A stretch of 64,000 nucleotides of DNA from Verrucomicrobiota bacterium. Lineage in GTDB: Bacteria; Chlamydiota; Chlamydiia; Chlamydiales; SM23-39. The translations under genes and the position numbers were made by a program. Under the pieces are notes generated by a model, which worked only from the letters and a program-made list of their open reading frames with translations, had not been told where the DNA came from and did not search any database. The stretch covers positions 31,304 to 95,303 of the forward strand of contig JAGWZL010000003.1 in the NCBI GenBank assembly GCA_018968815.1. The letters are read 5' to 3'. Shown piece by piece: positions 24,256-33,935 of the stretch. How positions within the stretch are numbered: position 1 is the first letter of the stretch; the number at the start of each line of letters is the position of its first letter.

Positions 24256-25890
24256 ATGTCTATTAAGTATATTTTTATCACCGGCGGAGTGATCTCCTCT
24301 TTGGGCAAAGGATTGACCGCCGCCTCCATCGGCCATTTGCTCGAATGCCGCGGCCTCAAGATCGCCATCCTGAAATTCGACCCCTATCTCAATGTCGACC
24401 CAGGCACCATGAACCCCTTTCAACATGGCGAAGTCTACGTCACAGACGACGGCGCAGAAACCGATTTGGACCTCGGGCACTATTACCGCTATACCCACTC
24501 CCCGCTCTCCCGCCTGTCCAATTCCACCTCCGGCCAAATCTACGAAACTGTGCTCAAAAGAGAACGCAAAGGCGATTTTTTAGGCAAAACGGTGCAAGTC
24601 ATCCCCCATGTCACCGATGAAATCAAAACCCGCATTCTCGCCGGCGCCCATCAAGAAAACAACATCGACGTCGTCCTCGTCGAAATCGGCGGCACCGTCG
24701 GCGACATCGAATCGCTCCCCTTCCTCGAAGCCATCCGACAATTCCGCTATGAGCGGCCCAAAGACTGCATCAATATCCATTTGACCTATGTCCCCTATTT
24801 AAAAGCAGCCGGCGAAGTCAAAACAAAACCGACGCAACATTCCGTCCAAGCGCTGCGCGAAATCGGCATCATCCCCGATATCATCCTCTGCCGCTGCGAA
24901 GAGACGCTCAGCGAAGACATCAAAGCCAAAATCTCTTTGTTTTGTAATGTCCCCCAAGATTTGGTCATCGATGAAAAAGATGTGGCCAGAAGCATTTATG
25001 AAGTGCCCATCGATTTGCACCGACAAGGCTTGGATGAAAAGGTGTGCAAAGCCCTCGAATTGAAATCCAAGCCCACCGACCTCTCCCGCTGGGAAAAAAT
25101 GCTCCACACCGTCTTACACCCAAAAGGGAAAGTGGTCGTCGGCATCGTCGGCAAATACATGGATCACCAAGACGCCTACAAATCGGTCTTCGAAGCGCTC
25201 CACCACGGCGCCATTGCCGCCGGCTGCGGCATCGAAATCCGCCGCTTTGAATCGGATCGCATCGTCGAAAACGGATCGGTCGAAAAAGCCATCGGCGGCT
25301 GCGACGGCTATCTGGTCCCAGGCGGCTTCGGCGAAAGAGGCTGGGAAGGCAAAATCTTGACCGCAAAATATTGCAGAGAAAATCAGATCCCCTACTTCGG
25401 CCTATGCCTCGGCATGCAGGTCATGATCGTCGAATTTGCCAAACATGTCCTGCATTTAAGCGAGGCAAACTCCACAGAAATGGATAAAAATACGCCCCAT
25501 CCAGTCATCTCCATGCTCACCGAACAAAGAAAAATCGAAAATCTAGGCGGAACCATGCGCCTCGGCGCTTACCCGTGCGTCATCCAAAAAGGGACCCTCG
25601 CCTATGAAGCTTACGGCGAAACGCTCATTTCAGAAAGACACCGCCACCGCTACGAATTCAACAATCAATACAAACAACAATTTGAAACCAAAGGGATGGT
25701 CTTTTCAGGAAAATGGGAAAAAGGAGACCTCTGCGAAATCTCAGAAATCCCCTCGCACCCATGGATGCTCGGCGTTCAATTCCACCCCGAATTTAAATCA
25801 AAACCGCTCACCCCTCACCCGCTATTCCGCGACTTTATCCGGGCGCTCGTTCTCAAACCAGCAGCTCTGACAGGCTCATGGCGAGAATAG
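24256..25890 (+). CDS. pyrG: CTP synthase
   Basis: 544 residues, as in E. coli (545). It aminates UTP to CTP with glutamine. The N-terminal synthetase domain begins [20 protein letters not shown] and contains [16 protein letters not shown] and [10 protein letters not shown]; the C-terminal glutamine amidotransferase domain has [11 protein letters not shown], the catalytic GLCLGMQ and the HPEF histidine. The ATG at 24256 is chosen over an in-frame TTG 18 bases upstream because it matches the family start. It heads the pyrG-ruvX-zwf-opcA-pgl cluster, of which pyrG, yqgF, zwf and devB are also adjacent in Chlamydia. Confidence 0.97.
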   Translation: MSIKYIFITGGVISSLGKGLTAASIGHLLECRGLKIAILKFDPYLNVDPGTMNPFQHGEVYVTDDGAETDLDLGHYYRYTHSPLSRLSNSTSGQIYETVLKRERKGDFLGKTVQVIPHVTDEIKTRILAGAHQENNIDVVLVEIGGTVGDIESLPFLEAIRQFRYERPKDCINIHLTYVPYLKAAGEVKTKPTQHSVQALREIGIIPDIILCRCEETLSEDIKAKISLFCNVPQDLVIDEKDVARSIYEVPIDLHRQGLDEKVCKALELKSKPTDLSRWEKMLHTVLHPKGKVVVGIVGKYMDHQDAYKSVFEALHHGAIAAGCGIEIRRFESDRIVENGSVEKAIGGCDGYLVPGGFGERGWEGKILTAKYCRENQIPYFGLCLGMQVMIVEFAKHVLHLSEANSTEMDKNTPHPVISMLTEQRKIENLGGTMRLGAYPCVIQKGTLAYEAYGETLISERHRHRYEFNNQYKQQFETKGMVFSGKWEKGDLCEISEIPSHPWMLGVQFHPEFKSKPLTPHPLFRDFIRALVLKPAALTGSWRE

Positions 25891-26285
25891 CCGCAATTGA
25901 TTTCGGCTTAAAACGGATCGGTCTCGCTGTGTCCGATGCAAAACGGAAAATAGCCCTCCCCGTCAATGTTGTAGAAGGGGGCAAAAAAGCGCTCCATAAC
26001 ATCCGCGAAAGCCTGCCGCTCAAAGAAATCGATCTCATCCTCATCGGCCTCCCGATCGAAATGAATGGAAAAAAAGGAGCCATGGCGGCCGTAGTCGAAG
26101 AGTTCGCAAAAATGTTGCACGACGCACTCGGCATACCCATCCAACTCGTCGACGAAAGACTCTCCAGCAAAGGGGCAGACACCCAATTAAAAGAGATTTC
26201 TTTGAACCGAAAATCAAGAAGTGAGAAGATCGATATGGTAGCAGCAATGCTCCTTTTGCAAACCTATTTGGATTCTATAGCATGA
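25878..26285 (+). CDS. ruvX: Putative Holliday junction resolvase / pre-16S rRNA nuclease (YqgF)
   Basis: 135 residues. The RNase-H-like signature [16 protein letters not shown] opens the protein, followed by [13 protein letters not shown] and [11 protein letters not shown], the two other active-site regions of YqgF. In E. coli YqgF trims the 5' end of 16S rRNA precursors; a recombination role was proposed earlier. It overlaps pyrG by 13 bases and zwf by ATGA, so translation is coupled. Confidence 0.93.
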   Translation: MARIAAIDFGLKRIGLAVSDAKRKIALPVNVVEGGKKALHNIRESLPLKEIDLILIGLPIEMNGKKGAMAAVVEEFAKMLHDALGIPIQLVDERLSSKGADTQLKEISLNRKSRSEKIDMVAAMLLLQTYLDSIA

Positions 26286-27808
26286 CGACTTTGCCCCTCG
26301 AAGAAGAAGGAAGATCCACCCGTAACCTCGATCCATGCGTCCTCGTCATTTTTGGCGCCACTGGAGATTTGACCGGGAGAAAATTGGCCCCCGCCATCTA
26401 CAATTTAGGAAAAGATGGCATGCTCCCCGCCAATTTTGCCTGCGTCGGCTTCGCCAGAAGACCCAAAACGCACCAGGATTTTCGAGAAGAATTGAAAACT
26501 GATATCAACGAATACTCCCGCACCAAACCCATCGACGCCCCTTTTTGGCAAAGTTTTGAACAACAGCTCTTCTACCACCAATCTGAATTTGATTCCGATG
26601 AAGGCTATGAAAAATTACGCGCATTCTTAGCCCAATTAGATGCGCGCTACGCCACACGAGGCAACCGCATTTATTACCTCTCCGTCCAACCCAAATTCTT
26701 CCCCATCATCATTGAGAAATTGGCCAAACATGGCCTCATTTACAACCCCCAAGAACCAGCCAAACCCTGGTCGAGAGTCATCATCGAAAAACCGTTCGGC
26801 CACGACTCAGCCTCTGCAGCTGAACTCCAGAAAAATATCGCAAAACACTTAGCTGAATCACAAATCTACAGAATCGACCACTACCTCGGCAAAGAGACAG
26901 TCCAAAATATCTTGGTCTTCCGCTTCGCCAATTCGATTTTCGAATCCCTTTGGAATTATAAACACGTCGACCACGTGCAAATCACTGTCGCCGAAGATAT
27001 TGGCATCGGCACACGGGGCCATTTCTTTGAAGAAGAGGGGCTTCTTCGCGATGTGGTTCAAAACCATCTGATGCAGCTCTTGACTTTGGTGGCGATGGAG
27101 CCGCCCGTCTCTTTGAGCGCCAATGCGATCCGCGACGAAAAAGTCAAAGTGCTGGAAGCCATTCGCCCCTTCACTCCAGATAAACCCTTCGTTCGGGGCC
27201 AATATGGGCCTGGGTTCGTCAATGGAGTCAAAGTCGCAGGCTACAGAGAAGAAAAAGATGTGAACCCACAGTCCACAGTGGAGACGTTTGTCGCAGCGCG
27301 CGTTCTCATTGAAAACTGGCGGTGGGCGGGAGTCCCCTTTTATTTAAGAGCAGGCAAACGGTTGCCAAAGAAAGGAACCGAAATCGCTGTGATCTTTAAA
27401 GATGCGCCGGGCGTGCTATTCAATACACAAGGGCGCAAAAACGATCCCAATGTCCTCGCCATCCGCATCCAGCCCGATGAGGGCATCGCCATGAAGATCA
27501 ACTGCAAAGTGCCCGGTCCCAGCAGCCCGATTCAGCCCGTGAAGATGGATTTCCGGTACGGCTCCTATTTTGGGCAAAGCCCTCCCGAGGCGTATGAAAG
27601 ACTCATTTGGGATTGCATGCTCGGCGATAGCACATTGTTCGCACGAGTCGATGAGGTGGAACAGTCCTGGAATATTTTCACCCCCATCTTAAACATTTGG
27701 GCAGCCACCCCCGTGAAAAATTTCCCCAACTATGCAGCAGGAAGCTGGGGCCCTCAAGAGGCCGATGAAATGATCGCAAAAGATGGAAGATCTTGGCGGA
27801 TTTTATGA
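26282..27808 (+). CDS. zwf: Glucose-6-phosphate 1-dehydrogenase
   Basis: 508 residues. It oxidises glucose 6-phosphate to 6-phosphogluconolactone and makes NADPH. N-terminal Rossmann motif VIFGATGDLTGRKLAPAIYNL, then EKPFGHDSASA and the substrate/catalytic motif RIDHYLGKETVQNI, and the C-terminal YFLRAGK-like YLRAGKRLPKKGTE. Coupled by ATGA to ruvX before it and opcA after it. All expected active-site residues are visible. Confidence 0.97.
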   Translation: MTTLPLEEEGRSTRNLDPCVLVIFGATGDLTGRKLAPAIYNLGKDGMLPANFACVGFARRPKTHQDFREELKTDINEYSRTKPIDAPFWQSFEQQLFYHQSEFDSDEGYEKLRAFLAQLDARYATRGNRIYYLSVQPKFFPIIIEKLAKHGLIYNPQEPAKPWSRVIIEKPFGHDSASAAELQKNIAKHLAESQIYRIDHYLGKETVQNILVFRFANSIFESLWNYKHVDHVQITVAEDIGIGTRGHFFEEEGLLRDVVQNHLMQLLTLVAMEPPVSLSANAIRDEKVKVLEAIRPFTPDKPFVRGQYGPGFVNGVKVAGYREEKDVNPQSTVETFVAARVLIENWRWAGVPFYLRAGKRLPKKGTEIAVIFKDAPGVLFNTQGRKNDPNVLAIRIQPDEGIAMKINCKVPGPSSPIQPVKMDFRYGSYFGQSPPEAYERLIWDCMLGDSTLFARVDEVEQSWNIFTPILNIWAATPVKNFPNYAAGSWGPQEADEMIAKDGRSWRIL

Positions 27809-28854
27809 CCACGCAATTTTTGGTAGAACCCGAGCGCATTGAAAGTGAGCTGTTGAAACTTTGGGACAACTTGGCCAAAGAAAAGGTGAGAGCTTGCCTT
27901 TTCAATCTGATCGTATTCAATCAACTCTCTTCGCGCACCGATTACATCCGCAACATCGTCCAAAAAGTGTCAGAAAAATATCCGTGCAGAGTCCTCTTTA
28001 TCTCCTCCGACCCAGGATCGGCGCACTCCTACCTGAAAACAGCTGTCTCGGTCGTGGGCGATGGAACGATCGCTTGCGATTATATCGATATCGGATACTC
28101 TGGCAAAGAGGTGGAAAAAGTGCCCTTTTTGCTTCTACCCCACATCATCCCCGATCTCCCCACATCGCTTCTTTGGAGCGAAGATCCAAGTGTTGAACAC
28201 CCCCTTTTTCAGCCTCTGATCAAATTGACGAATCGGATCATCTTTGACTCTGAATCAGCGGATAGTCTCTTAGCCTTTGCACAGAAAAATTTGGCGCTGC
28301 ATCAAGCCGGCATCCATACGGCCGATCTCAATTGGGCTCGCACGGAAGGTTGGCGCGATTTGATCGGCTCTTTATTCCACTCAGGAGAAAGGCTCGAGGA
28401 GCTCCAGGACGTGCGTCTCACTTATAACGCCAAAACCACAGAATCGTTTTGCCATTTAAAAGTGCAGTCAATGTATCTCCTCGCATGGCTTGCCTCCCGA
28501 TTGAAATGGACCTTCAAAAAAGCGACCCAAGATCTCCATTTTATCTTCGACAAACAAAGGGCCGAAATTCAGAAAACAGAATGGGAAAAATTGGGGCCTG
28601 GAACTGTCATTTCTGTCGATCTCGCAACACGCGATAATCACTTATACAATTGCGCCAGACTCCCCAATCAATACCACCATGTCGCCATCCAAATCTCCTC
28701 CCCCGAAAAATGCGAGCTGCCCTACGGCTATGTCCTCGGAAAAACCGCGACAGGACAATCTTTAGTCAAAGAAATTATTACTCAAGGAACCAGCCAGCAC
28801 TACCTGGAGATGCTCAAAAAAATTCTTGAACTGGATCGGGATCAACTATGCTAA
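27805..28854 (+). CDS. opcA: OpcA-like glucose-6-phosphate dehydrogenase assembly protein
   Basis: 349 residues. The sequence (MTTQFLVEPERIESELLKLW; PCRVLFISSDPGS; LPHIIPDLPTSLLWSEDP) follows OpcA, the protein that activates or assembles G6PDH in cyanobacteria and actinobacteria. The ATG at 27805 forms an ATGA overlap with the zwf stop; an upstream in-frame TTG is less likely. Position directly between zwf and pgl supports the call. OpcA has no known catalytic residues to check, so confidence rests on pattern and context. Confidence 0.85.
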   Translation: MTTQFLVEPERIESELLKLWDNLAKEKVRACLFNLIVFNQLSSRTDYIRNIVQKVSEKYPCRVLFISSDPGSAHSYLKTAVSVVGDGTIACDYIDIGYSGKEVEKVPFLLLPHIIPDLPTSLLWSEDPSVEHPLFQPLIKLTNRIIFDSESADSLLAFAQKNLALHQAGIHTADLNWARTEGWRDLIGSLFHSGERLEELQDVRLTYNAKTTESFCHLKVQSMYLLAWLASRLKWTFKKATQDLHFIFDKQRAEIQKTEWEKLGPGTVISVDLATRDNHLYNCARLPNQYHHVAIQISSPEKCELPYGYVLGKTATGQSLVKEIITQGTSQHYLEMLKKILELDRDQLC

Positions 28855-29570
28855 AATCATGGGATGCAAGACGCGATTATATCATTCCCGGCAATGTCAA
28901 AGAAACCATTGAATTTGCAACCCAACATTGGATCCACTCCGCCGAAAGGGCCATCCAAAAACGGGGACGCTTCGCCGTCGCCCTTTCAGGGGGTTCTACC
29001 CCCAAGGCCATCTATGAGAGGCTTTCTACCCAAAAGCTCGATTGGAGCAAAATATGGCTCTTCTGGAGCGATGAACGGGCCGTCCCCCCCGATCACCCCG
29101 ATAGCAACTACAGAATGGCTATGGAATTTTTTAAAAGAGTTCCTATCCCCCCCTCACAAATTTTTCGAATGATCGCCGAATCGGAGATTGAAAAAAATGC
29201 TTTGAATTACGAAGAAACAATTCGACACGTACTCAAAAATCAACTGTTCGATCTGGTCATGCTCGGAATCGGAGAAGATGGACATACCGCCTCTCTCTTT
29301 CCAAACACCCCAGGATTAGAAGTAAATAATCGACTTGTTATAGCAAATAAAATTGAAGAAAAAAAAGCCTGGAGAATGACCCTCACATTCTCTTGTATCA
29401 ATCAAAGTTTTCATTCTACCCTCTACTGCATCGGCCCATCTAAGCAGATAATTGTGCCTAAAGTACTTAACGCAGCCATTATTTCGGACTTCCCCGCCAG
29501 CCGAATCGGCACCGCAGAAAATAAAGCCCTTTGGATTCTCGATACCGACGCCGCAAAGAACTTAAACTAA
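28848..29570 (+). CDS. pgl: 6-phosphogluconolactonase (DevB type)
   Basis: 240 residues. It hydrolyses 6-phosphogluconolactone, the second step of the oxidative pentose-phosphate branch. Typical motifs: VALSGGSTPKAIYERL near 45, WLFWSDERAVPPDHPDSNY near 75, and MLGIGEDGHTASLFPNT near 143. It overlaps opcA by 7 bases and closes the cluster. An AT-rich spacer with a TATAAT box follows. Confidence 0.95.
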   Translation: MLKSWDARRDYIIPGNVKETIEFATQHWIHSAERAIQKRGRFAVALSGGSTPKAIYERLSTQKLDWSKIWLFWSDERAVPPDHPDSNYRMAMEFFKRVPIPPSQIFRMIAESEIEKNALNYEETIRHVLKNQLFDLVMLGIGEDGHTASLFPNTPGLEVNNRLVIANKIEEKKAWRMTLTFSCINQSFHSTLYCIGPSKQIIVPKVLNAAIISDFPASRIGTAENKALWILDTDAAKNLN

Positions 29571-29604
29571 TTAATTCTCGTTTACTTTAAACAAGTATAC
29601 ATAT

Positions 29605-29610
29605 TATAAT
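29605..29610 (+). promoter_or_regulatory. Putative -10 box upstream of the unknown gene at 29656
   Basis: A perfect TATAAT in the AT-rich spacer after pgl, 45 bases before the ATG. It separates the next gene from the pentose-phosphate operon. A second AT-rich candidate (ATATTATA) lies at 29632. Confidence 0.4.
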
Positions 29611-29655
29611 TAATGTCGTTATTTACAATAATATATTATAAAAAAGGTGTAATTT

Positions 29656-30300
29656 ATGAACGTTATTAATCAAGAACCCAGAGAAGGCCGTGGTCACTCG
29701 ATACTTACAACAGTAGGACAATCGGATACGCGGATGCTTACCATGAACTTCAAGATAACACAAACAGTGTTCAACGAACCACTAACAGCTACGAATACAG
29801 TATTGCGTGCGGCTCAAAAAACAGCTTATACTGTAGCTGCTGTATTTACGGCATTGGCTGAAACACTCCTCAACGTGTTCGCAGGACTCGCAAATCTTGT
29901 GGTCGTGCCAGCTCTCCTCGCCGCAAGAAAATTGAACAAAGAAGTCGCAGAACAAGCAGCGCAGACGAAGGAAGAACCAGTCGAAGGTGTTGTTATGGAG
30001 TGCGAACCAAAGGATGTAGCACCCGTTGAGACGCCAGCTACTTCAGTTGAAAAGGAGATGCCGGCTACTACTCCCGCTCGAGTGCGCCATTCTCCTAGCA
30101 AACTCAGAAGAATCGCATCGGGCACAGCCCGCTTAGTGGCAAGCCATCCTGTGAAAACAGCGGCTCTTGTCGCTTCAGTCGCAGCTGGATACTACTTAGG
30201 AGTGGACGGCATTAAAAATGGGATTAACGATGGAATGACAGTACTCTCCACTATCGTTGATATCTGCCAAAATGGAGTCCGAATCCACGGGTTCTTCTAA
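29656..30300 (+). CDS. Hypothetical protein with two hydrophobic regions
   Basis: 214 residues, not recognised. There is a hydrophobic stretch at about 56-95 (TAYTVAAVFTALAETLLNVF, ANLVVVPALLAA), a polar acidic-then-basic linker rich in Glu, Pro and Thr (about 100-155), and a second weaker hydrophobic stretch at about 168-182 (AALVASVAAGYYLG). The start is supported by AAGGTG upstream. It is monocistronic, bounded by its own promoter-like region and a strong terminator. The architecture suits a membrane-associated or secreted accessory protein; function cannot be named. Confidence 0.6.
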   Translation: MNVINQEPREGRGHSILTTVGQSDTRMLTMNFKITQTVFNEPLTATNTVLRAAQKTAYTVAAVFTALAETLLNVFAGLANLVVVPALLAARKLNKEVAEQAAQTKEEPVEGVVMECEPKDVAPVETPATSVEKEMPATTPARVRHSPSKLRRIASGTARLVASHPVKTAALVASVAAGYYLGVDGIKNGINDGMTVLSTIVDICQNGVRIHGFF

Positions 30301-30348
30301 CCCTCCCTCACGGACGTTACTGAACTCTCATCTAAAGAGTTCTTCACA

Positions 30349-30373
30349 AAAGGCCCCTTTCGGGGCCTTTTTT
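30349..30373 (+). terminator. Rho-independent terminator
   Basis: Stem AAAGGCCCC / GGGGCCTTT with a TTTC loop, running directly into TTTTTT (30368-30373). A second, upstream hairpin GAACTCT...AGAGTTC lies at about 30323-30342. This is the clearest intrinsic terminator in the window and ends the unknown gene at 29656. Confidence 0.88.
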
Positions 30374-30413
30374 ATTGCCCTTTTCCGTGCTGAAAGACTA
30401 CAATGCCTCCATT

Positions 30414-30668
30414 ATGTCTTGGATCCCACGCATTGAAATGGATATGAGTATTTCCAGAACCATTCTGGAAAGCAAATTTGACAACCCCTTCATGCAAAGC
30501 GCTCAAAAGATCGCTATCTATGCCGTGATCCCCTTCACCCTCATCGCAATGTTTGAAGCCATTGTAAAAAATTTCTTGTGCATCAACCTCGCCAACTGCG
30601 CAATCACCCTATTAAACATCAGTCATAACCTGTATCAAACTCTATGCAGAAGCCTAAGTACGTTCTAG
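30414..30668 (+). CDS. Small hypothetical membrane protein
   Basis: 84 residues from the ATG at 30414 (a TTG at 30375 would add 13). One hydrophobic helix at about residues 32-49 (IYAVIPFTLIAMFEAIV) is followed by a cysteine-containing stretch (FLCINLANCAITLL). Not recognised. It begins after the terminator at 30349 and overlaps the tsaD start by 25 bases. With no ribosome site of note it could be spurious, but the overlap with tsaD and the lack of any other content in this 340-base stretch make a real gene reasonable. Confidence 0.4.
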   Translation: MSWIPRIEMDMSISRTILESKFDNPFMQSAQKIAIYAVIPFTLIAMFEAIVKNFLCINLANCAITLLNISHNLYQTLCRSLSTF

Positions 30669-31633
30669 GAATTGAGAGCACCTGCGATGAGACAGGAGCG
30701 GCTGTCGTCCAAAATGGCAAAATCATTTTGTCGAATATCATCGCCTCATCAGCCGATATCCATCGAAAATATGGGGGCGTCTTCCCAGAACTTGCCTGCC
30801 GCAGACATATCGAAGCCATCATCCCCGTTGTCGATGAAGCGCTCCAGACGGCGGGTGTCAGCCCCGATCAGATCGATCTCATCGCGGTCGCCAAGGGGCC
30901 AGGCCTGATCGGCGCTCTCCTCATCGGAATGAACGCAGCGAAGGGACTGTCCATCGCTTGGAAAAAACCGCTCATCGGCGTCAACCACGTCGAAGCTCAT
31001 CTCTATGCCAGCATGATGGATGTGGAGAGAGTCCCCCTCCCCGCCTTGGGCCTCGTCCTCTCAGGCGGACACACCCTCATGCTGAAAATTCTAGAGATAG
31101 GCGCCTACGAACCCATCGGCACAACAGTCGACGACGCCATCGGAGAAGCCTTCGATAAAGTCGGCAATCTGTTAGGCCTCCCTTATCCAGGAGGCCCAGA
31201 AGTGGAAAAATTGGCCCGGCTCGGCAATCCAAAAGCCTTTCCATTGAGCGCTGGCAAAGTCAAACGCTCCCCTCTCAACTTCTCCTTTAGCGGCCTGAAA
31301 ACAGCCGTTCTCTACGCCATGAAAGGCAATGTCGATAAGGCAGGCATCGCTGCCTCCTTCCAAGAAACCGCCCTGCGCGATGTAGCTCATAAAGCCCTGC
31401 TCGCAAGTCAAACATTTGATTGTCAATCCATCATTCTAGGCGGCGGCGTCACCGCTAATCAAAGACTCAAAGAAATCATGAAAGAGACTTTTCCTCACCT
31501 CCCCATTTTCTGGCCGCCAGGCACCCTCTCTTTAGATAATGCCGCCATGATCGCAGGACTCGGAGCCCACAAATTCACGGGCCTTAGCGATCCGCTCGAC
31601 TTGGAAGCCAAAACACGCATTCTGATTGTATAA
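30644..31633 (+). CDS. tsaD: tRNA N6-adenosine threonylcarbamoyltransferase
   Basis: 329 residues. TsaD transfers threonylcarbamoyl to A37 of tRNAs reading ANN codons. The start YVLGIESTCDETGAAVV, the metal-binding HVEAHLYAS (H-x3-H), LVLSGGHTLML and the C-terminal IILGGGVTANQRL are all as in the family. The ATG at 30644 is favoured because the family begins just there. It is followed by rpmG after 45 bases. Confidence 0.96.
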   Translation: MQKPKYVLGIESTCDETGAAVVQNGKIILSNIIASSADIHRKYGGVFPELACRRHIEAIIPVVDEALQTAGVSPDQIDLIAVAKGPGLIGALLIGMNAAKGLSIAWKKPLIGVNHVEAHLYASMMDVERVPLPALGLVLSGGHTLMLKILEIGAYEPIGTTVDDAIGEAFDKVGNLLGLPYPGGPEVEKLARLGNPKAFPLSAGKVKRSPLNFSFSGLKTAVLYAMKGNVDKAGIAASFQETALRDVAHKALLASQTFDCQSIILGGGVTANQRLKEIMKETFPHLPIFWPPGTLSLDNAAMIAGLGAHKFTGLSDPLDLEAKTRILIV

Positions 31634-31678
31634 AATAGGTTTGTTCGAGTACCATGGACGTCAAAATGAGGTTCGAAC

Positions 31679-31840
31679 ATGGCAAAAAAAGGCGCAAGAG
31701 AAAGTATCAAATTGAAGAGCACCGAATCCAATGAATGCTATTGGACTGTCAAAAATAAGAGAAATACAACAGAGCGCATCGAGTTGAGAAAATACGATTC
31801 GTCATTGCGCAAACATGTGACCTTCAAAGAAGCAAAATAA
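31679..31840 (+). CDS. rpmG: Large ribosomal subunit protein bL33
   Basis: 53 residues ([20 protein letters not shown]... [23 protein letters not shown]). The spacing [20 protein letters not shown] and the YD...RKHV...KE ending are those of L33. Only one cysteine is present and the CxxC pairs are absent, so this is the zinc-independent (C-minus) form. It lies immediately before lolE/lolD, the order also seen in Chlamydia (rpmG, CT151, CT152, from memory). Confidence 0.95.
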   Translation: MAKKGARESIKLKSTESNECYWTVKNKRNTTERIELRKYDSSLRKHVTFKEAK

Positions 31841-31846
31841 AAAACT

Positions 31847-33259
31847 TTGTTTGAGCTATCTGTTGCTTTCAAATATTTAGTGCCGAGGAAGAAATCTCTC
31901 TCTACGGCACTGATTTCTTTAATGTCAGTATTAGTGATCTCCTTGGTCGTCTGGCTCGTCGTGGTCTTTTTATCCGTCACGACAGGAATTGAGAAGAACT
32001 GGCTGAAAAAACTGACCACGCTGCACGCCCCCATCCGCATCTGTCCGACCGATCTCTATTACAAATCTTACTATTATCAGGTCGATGCGTTGGCCGCAGC
32101 ATCGCAATACACTTTGAAGACCATTGGCGAAAAGGCAGAGAGCTTGAATGCCGACCCCTATTCGGCCGAGGTGGACGCAGAACTCCCTGCCAGCCTGGCG
32201 GGACCGGAGCGAGTGGATCTCGTGAAAACGGTCTTCCATGAATTAGACGCTTTGGGCCTCCCTTTCCAAGATTATGAAATTGGCGGCGCGCTCCTCAAAA
32301 TCCATCGAGGATCGGGATCGGTCGTCTCGCAGATGTCCTATTTGCTCTCCTATCCAGAGAACAACCCCTCTTTCCCCTCTTTGATTGTGGAACAAAAACA
32401 GGTGCGCGGGGACAATGTGCCGGTCTTGTTGCCCAAAAACTACAAGGAAAGCGGGATCCGCGTGGGAGATGTGGGCACTTTGAGCTATGCGGCGATCGGC
32501 TCTTTGTCTGCGCAAGAGCAAAAAATTGCGATCCAAGTCAGCGGGTTTTACGATCCGGGTCTTGTTTCCATCGGGAATAAGTGCATCATCGTCCCCAAAG
32601 AGGTGACCCGCTTGATCCATGCATCGACCCAAACATTTTCTCCCGATGGCACCCCAACCAATGGGATCTTCGTTTGGTTCGACGATCTAGACTCAGCCCC
32701 CAAAATCAAAGCGGACATCGAAAAAAGGTTGCAAGCGGCAGGAGTGGGGAAATATTGGAAAGTGGACACCTATCGAGGGTTTGAGTTTTCCAAAGATCTC
32801 ATGCTCCAATTCCAAAGCGATCGCACCCTTTTTCTTCTCATCGCCGCCATTTTGTTGATTGTGGCCTGCTGCAACATCATTTCGCTTCTGGTTTTACTCG
32901 TCAATGACAAGAAAAAAGAGATTGCCATTTTGCAATCGATGGGCGCCTCCTTCAAAAGCATTGCGGCCATTTTTGGTCTTTGCGGCGCAAGCCTTGGAGC
33001 TATCAGCTGTCTTTTGGGCAGCGCGCTTGCCCTATTCACACTGCACAACTTAAAAGGATTGGTCTCTTTCTTGAGCATGCTCCAGGGCCATCAAGCCTTT
33101 AACCCCGCCTTTTTCGGCAATACACTGCCCAATGCATTGAGCCATGAGGCGCTTGTGTTCGTGCTCATCGCAACCCCGATTCTTTCACTCGCAGCCGGTT
33201 TGATCCCTGCGATCAAAGCCAGCCGCATCCGCCCCTCGTCCGTATTGAGGTCCGAATGA
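31847..33259 (+). CDS. lolE: Lipoprotein-releasing ABC transporter permease (LolC/LolE family)
   Basis: 470 residues. One N-terminal membrane helix after FELSVAFKYLVPRKKSLSTA, a large periplasmic domain (about 60-330), and three C-terminal helices with the FtsX-type motif DKKKEIAILQSMGASFKSI, as in LolC/E, which extract lipoproteins from the inner membrane for transport to the outer membrane. The start is TTG at 31847; there is no suitable ATG and the family N-terminus begins here. Coupled by ATGA with the ATPase gene lolD. Confidence 0.9.
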   Translation: MFELSVAFKYLVPRKKSLSTALISLMSVLVISLVVWLVVVFLSVTTGIEKNWLKKLTTLHAPIRICPTDLYYKSYYYQVDALAAASQYTLKTIGEKAESLNADPYSAEVDAELPASLAGPERVDLVKTVFHELDALGLPFQDYEIGGALLKIHRGSGSVVSQMSYLLSYPENNPSFPSLIVEQKQVRGDNVPVLLPKNYKESGIRVGDVGTLSYAAIGSLSAQEQKIAIQVSGFYDPGLVSIGNKCIIVPKEVTRLIHASTQTFSPDGTPTNGIFVWFDDLDSAPKIKADIEKRLQAAGVGKYWKVDTYRGFEFSKDLMLQFQSDRTLFLLIAAILLIVACCNIISLLVLLVNDKKKEIAILQSMGASFKSIAAIFGLCGASLGAISCLLGSALALFTLHNLKGLVSFLSMLQGHQAFNPAFFGNTLPNALSHEALVFVLIATPILSLAAGLIPAIKASRIRPSSVLRSE

Positions 33260-33882
33260 TTCTGCAAGCGAAAAATATCGTCAAATGCTACGACAATCTC
33301 TCGGTTCTTTCGGGAGTATCGCTCAGTATAGAGGCAGGCCAAACGATCGCCATTTGCGGAAGGTCGGGAGAAGGGAAAACCACCCTGCTCCACATTTTGG
33401 GCACCTTAGAAGAACCCGATAGCGGGGAAATTGAACTCGCCGGAATGCGTCTGTCCCGCTCGAATGCCAAAGAGCTGCGCAACCAACAGATTGGTTTCAT
33501 TTTCCAATCCTATAATCTGCTCGAAGATTTTACAGCGCTTGAAAATGTTTTGATGCCCGCTCGCATTGCGAGAAAACAGATCACTCGCTCTATGGGACTG
33601 GAGTTGCTCGCTCGGGTCGGCTTAGAGCACAAGTGCGATGTCCCTGCCAAAGTCTTGTCGGGCGGAGAAAGGCAACGGGTGGCCATTGCGAGAGCTCTTT
33701 GCAACGATCCCCCGCTCATTTTAGCCGATGAACCGACAGGCAATCTCGATCGGGAAAATGGGAAAAAGGTGGGCGAATTGTTGCTCCAACTCAATAAAGC
33801 GCTGATTCTCGTCACACATGATGCGGAATTGGCCGCTCTGTGCCACACACAAAGCGTGCTGAAAGACGGAAAATTGATATAG
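33256..33882 (+). CDS. lolD: Lipoprotein-releasing ABC transporter ATPase
   Basis: 208 residues. Walker A GRSGEGKTTL, Q-loop IGFIFQSYNLL, signature LSGGERQRVAIARAL, Walker B LILADEPTGNLD and the switch histidine VTHD are complete. The downstream FQxYNLL...TALENVLMP sequence places it in the LolD/MacB group. It works with the overlapping lolE permease at the inner membrane. Confidence 0.94.
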   Translation: MILQAKNIVKCYDNLSVLSGVSLSIEAGQTIAICGRSGEGKTTLLHILGTLEEPDSGEIELAGMRLSRSNAKELRNQQIGFIFQSYNLLEDFTALENVLMPARIARKQITRSMGLELLARVGLEHKCDVPAKVLSGGERQRVAIARALCNDPPLILADEPTGNLDRENGKKVGELLLQLNKALILVTHDAELAALCHTQSVLKDGKLI

Positions 33883-33935
33883 CTTAGAAATCCCGATTCT
33901 GCTACCAATAATCCCTTGTAAAATGGAGCAATGCG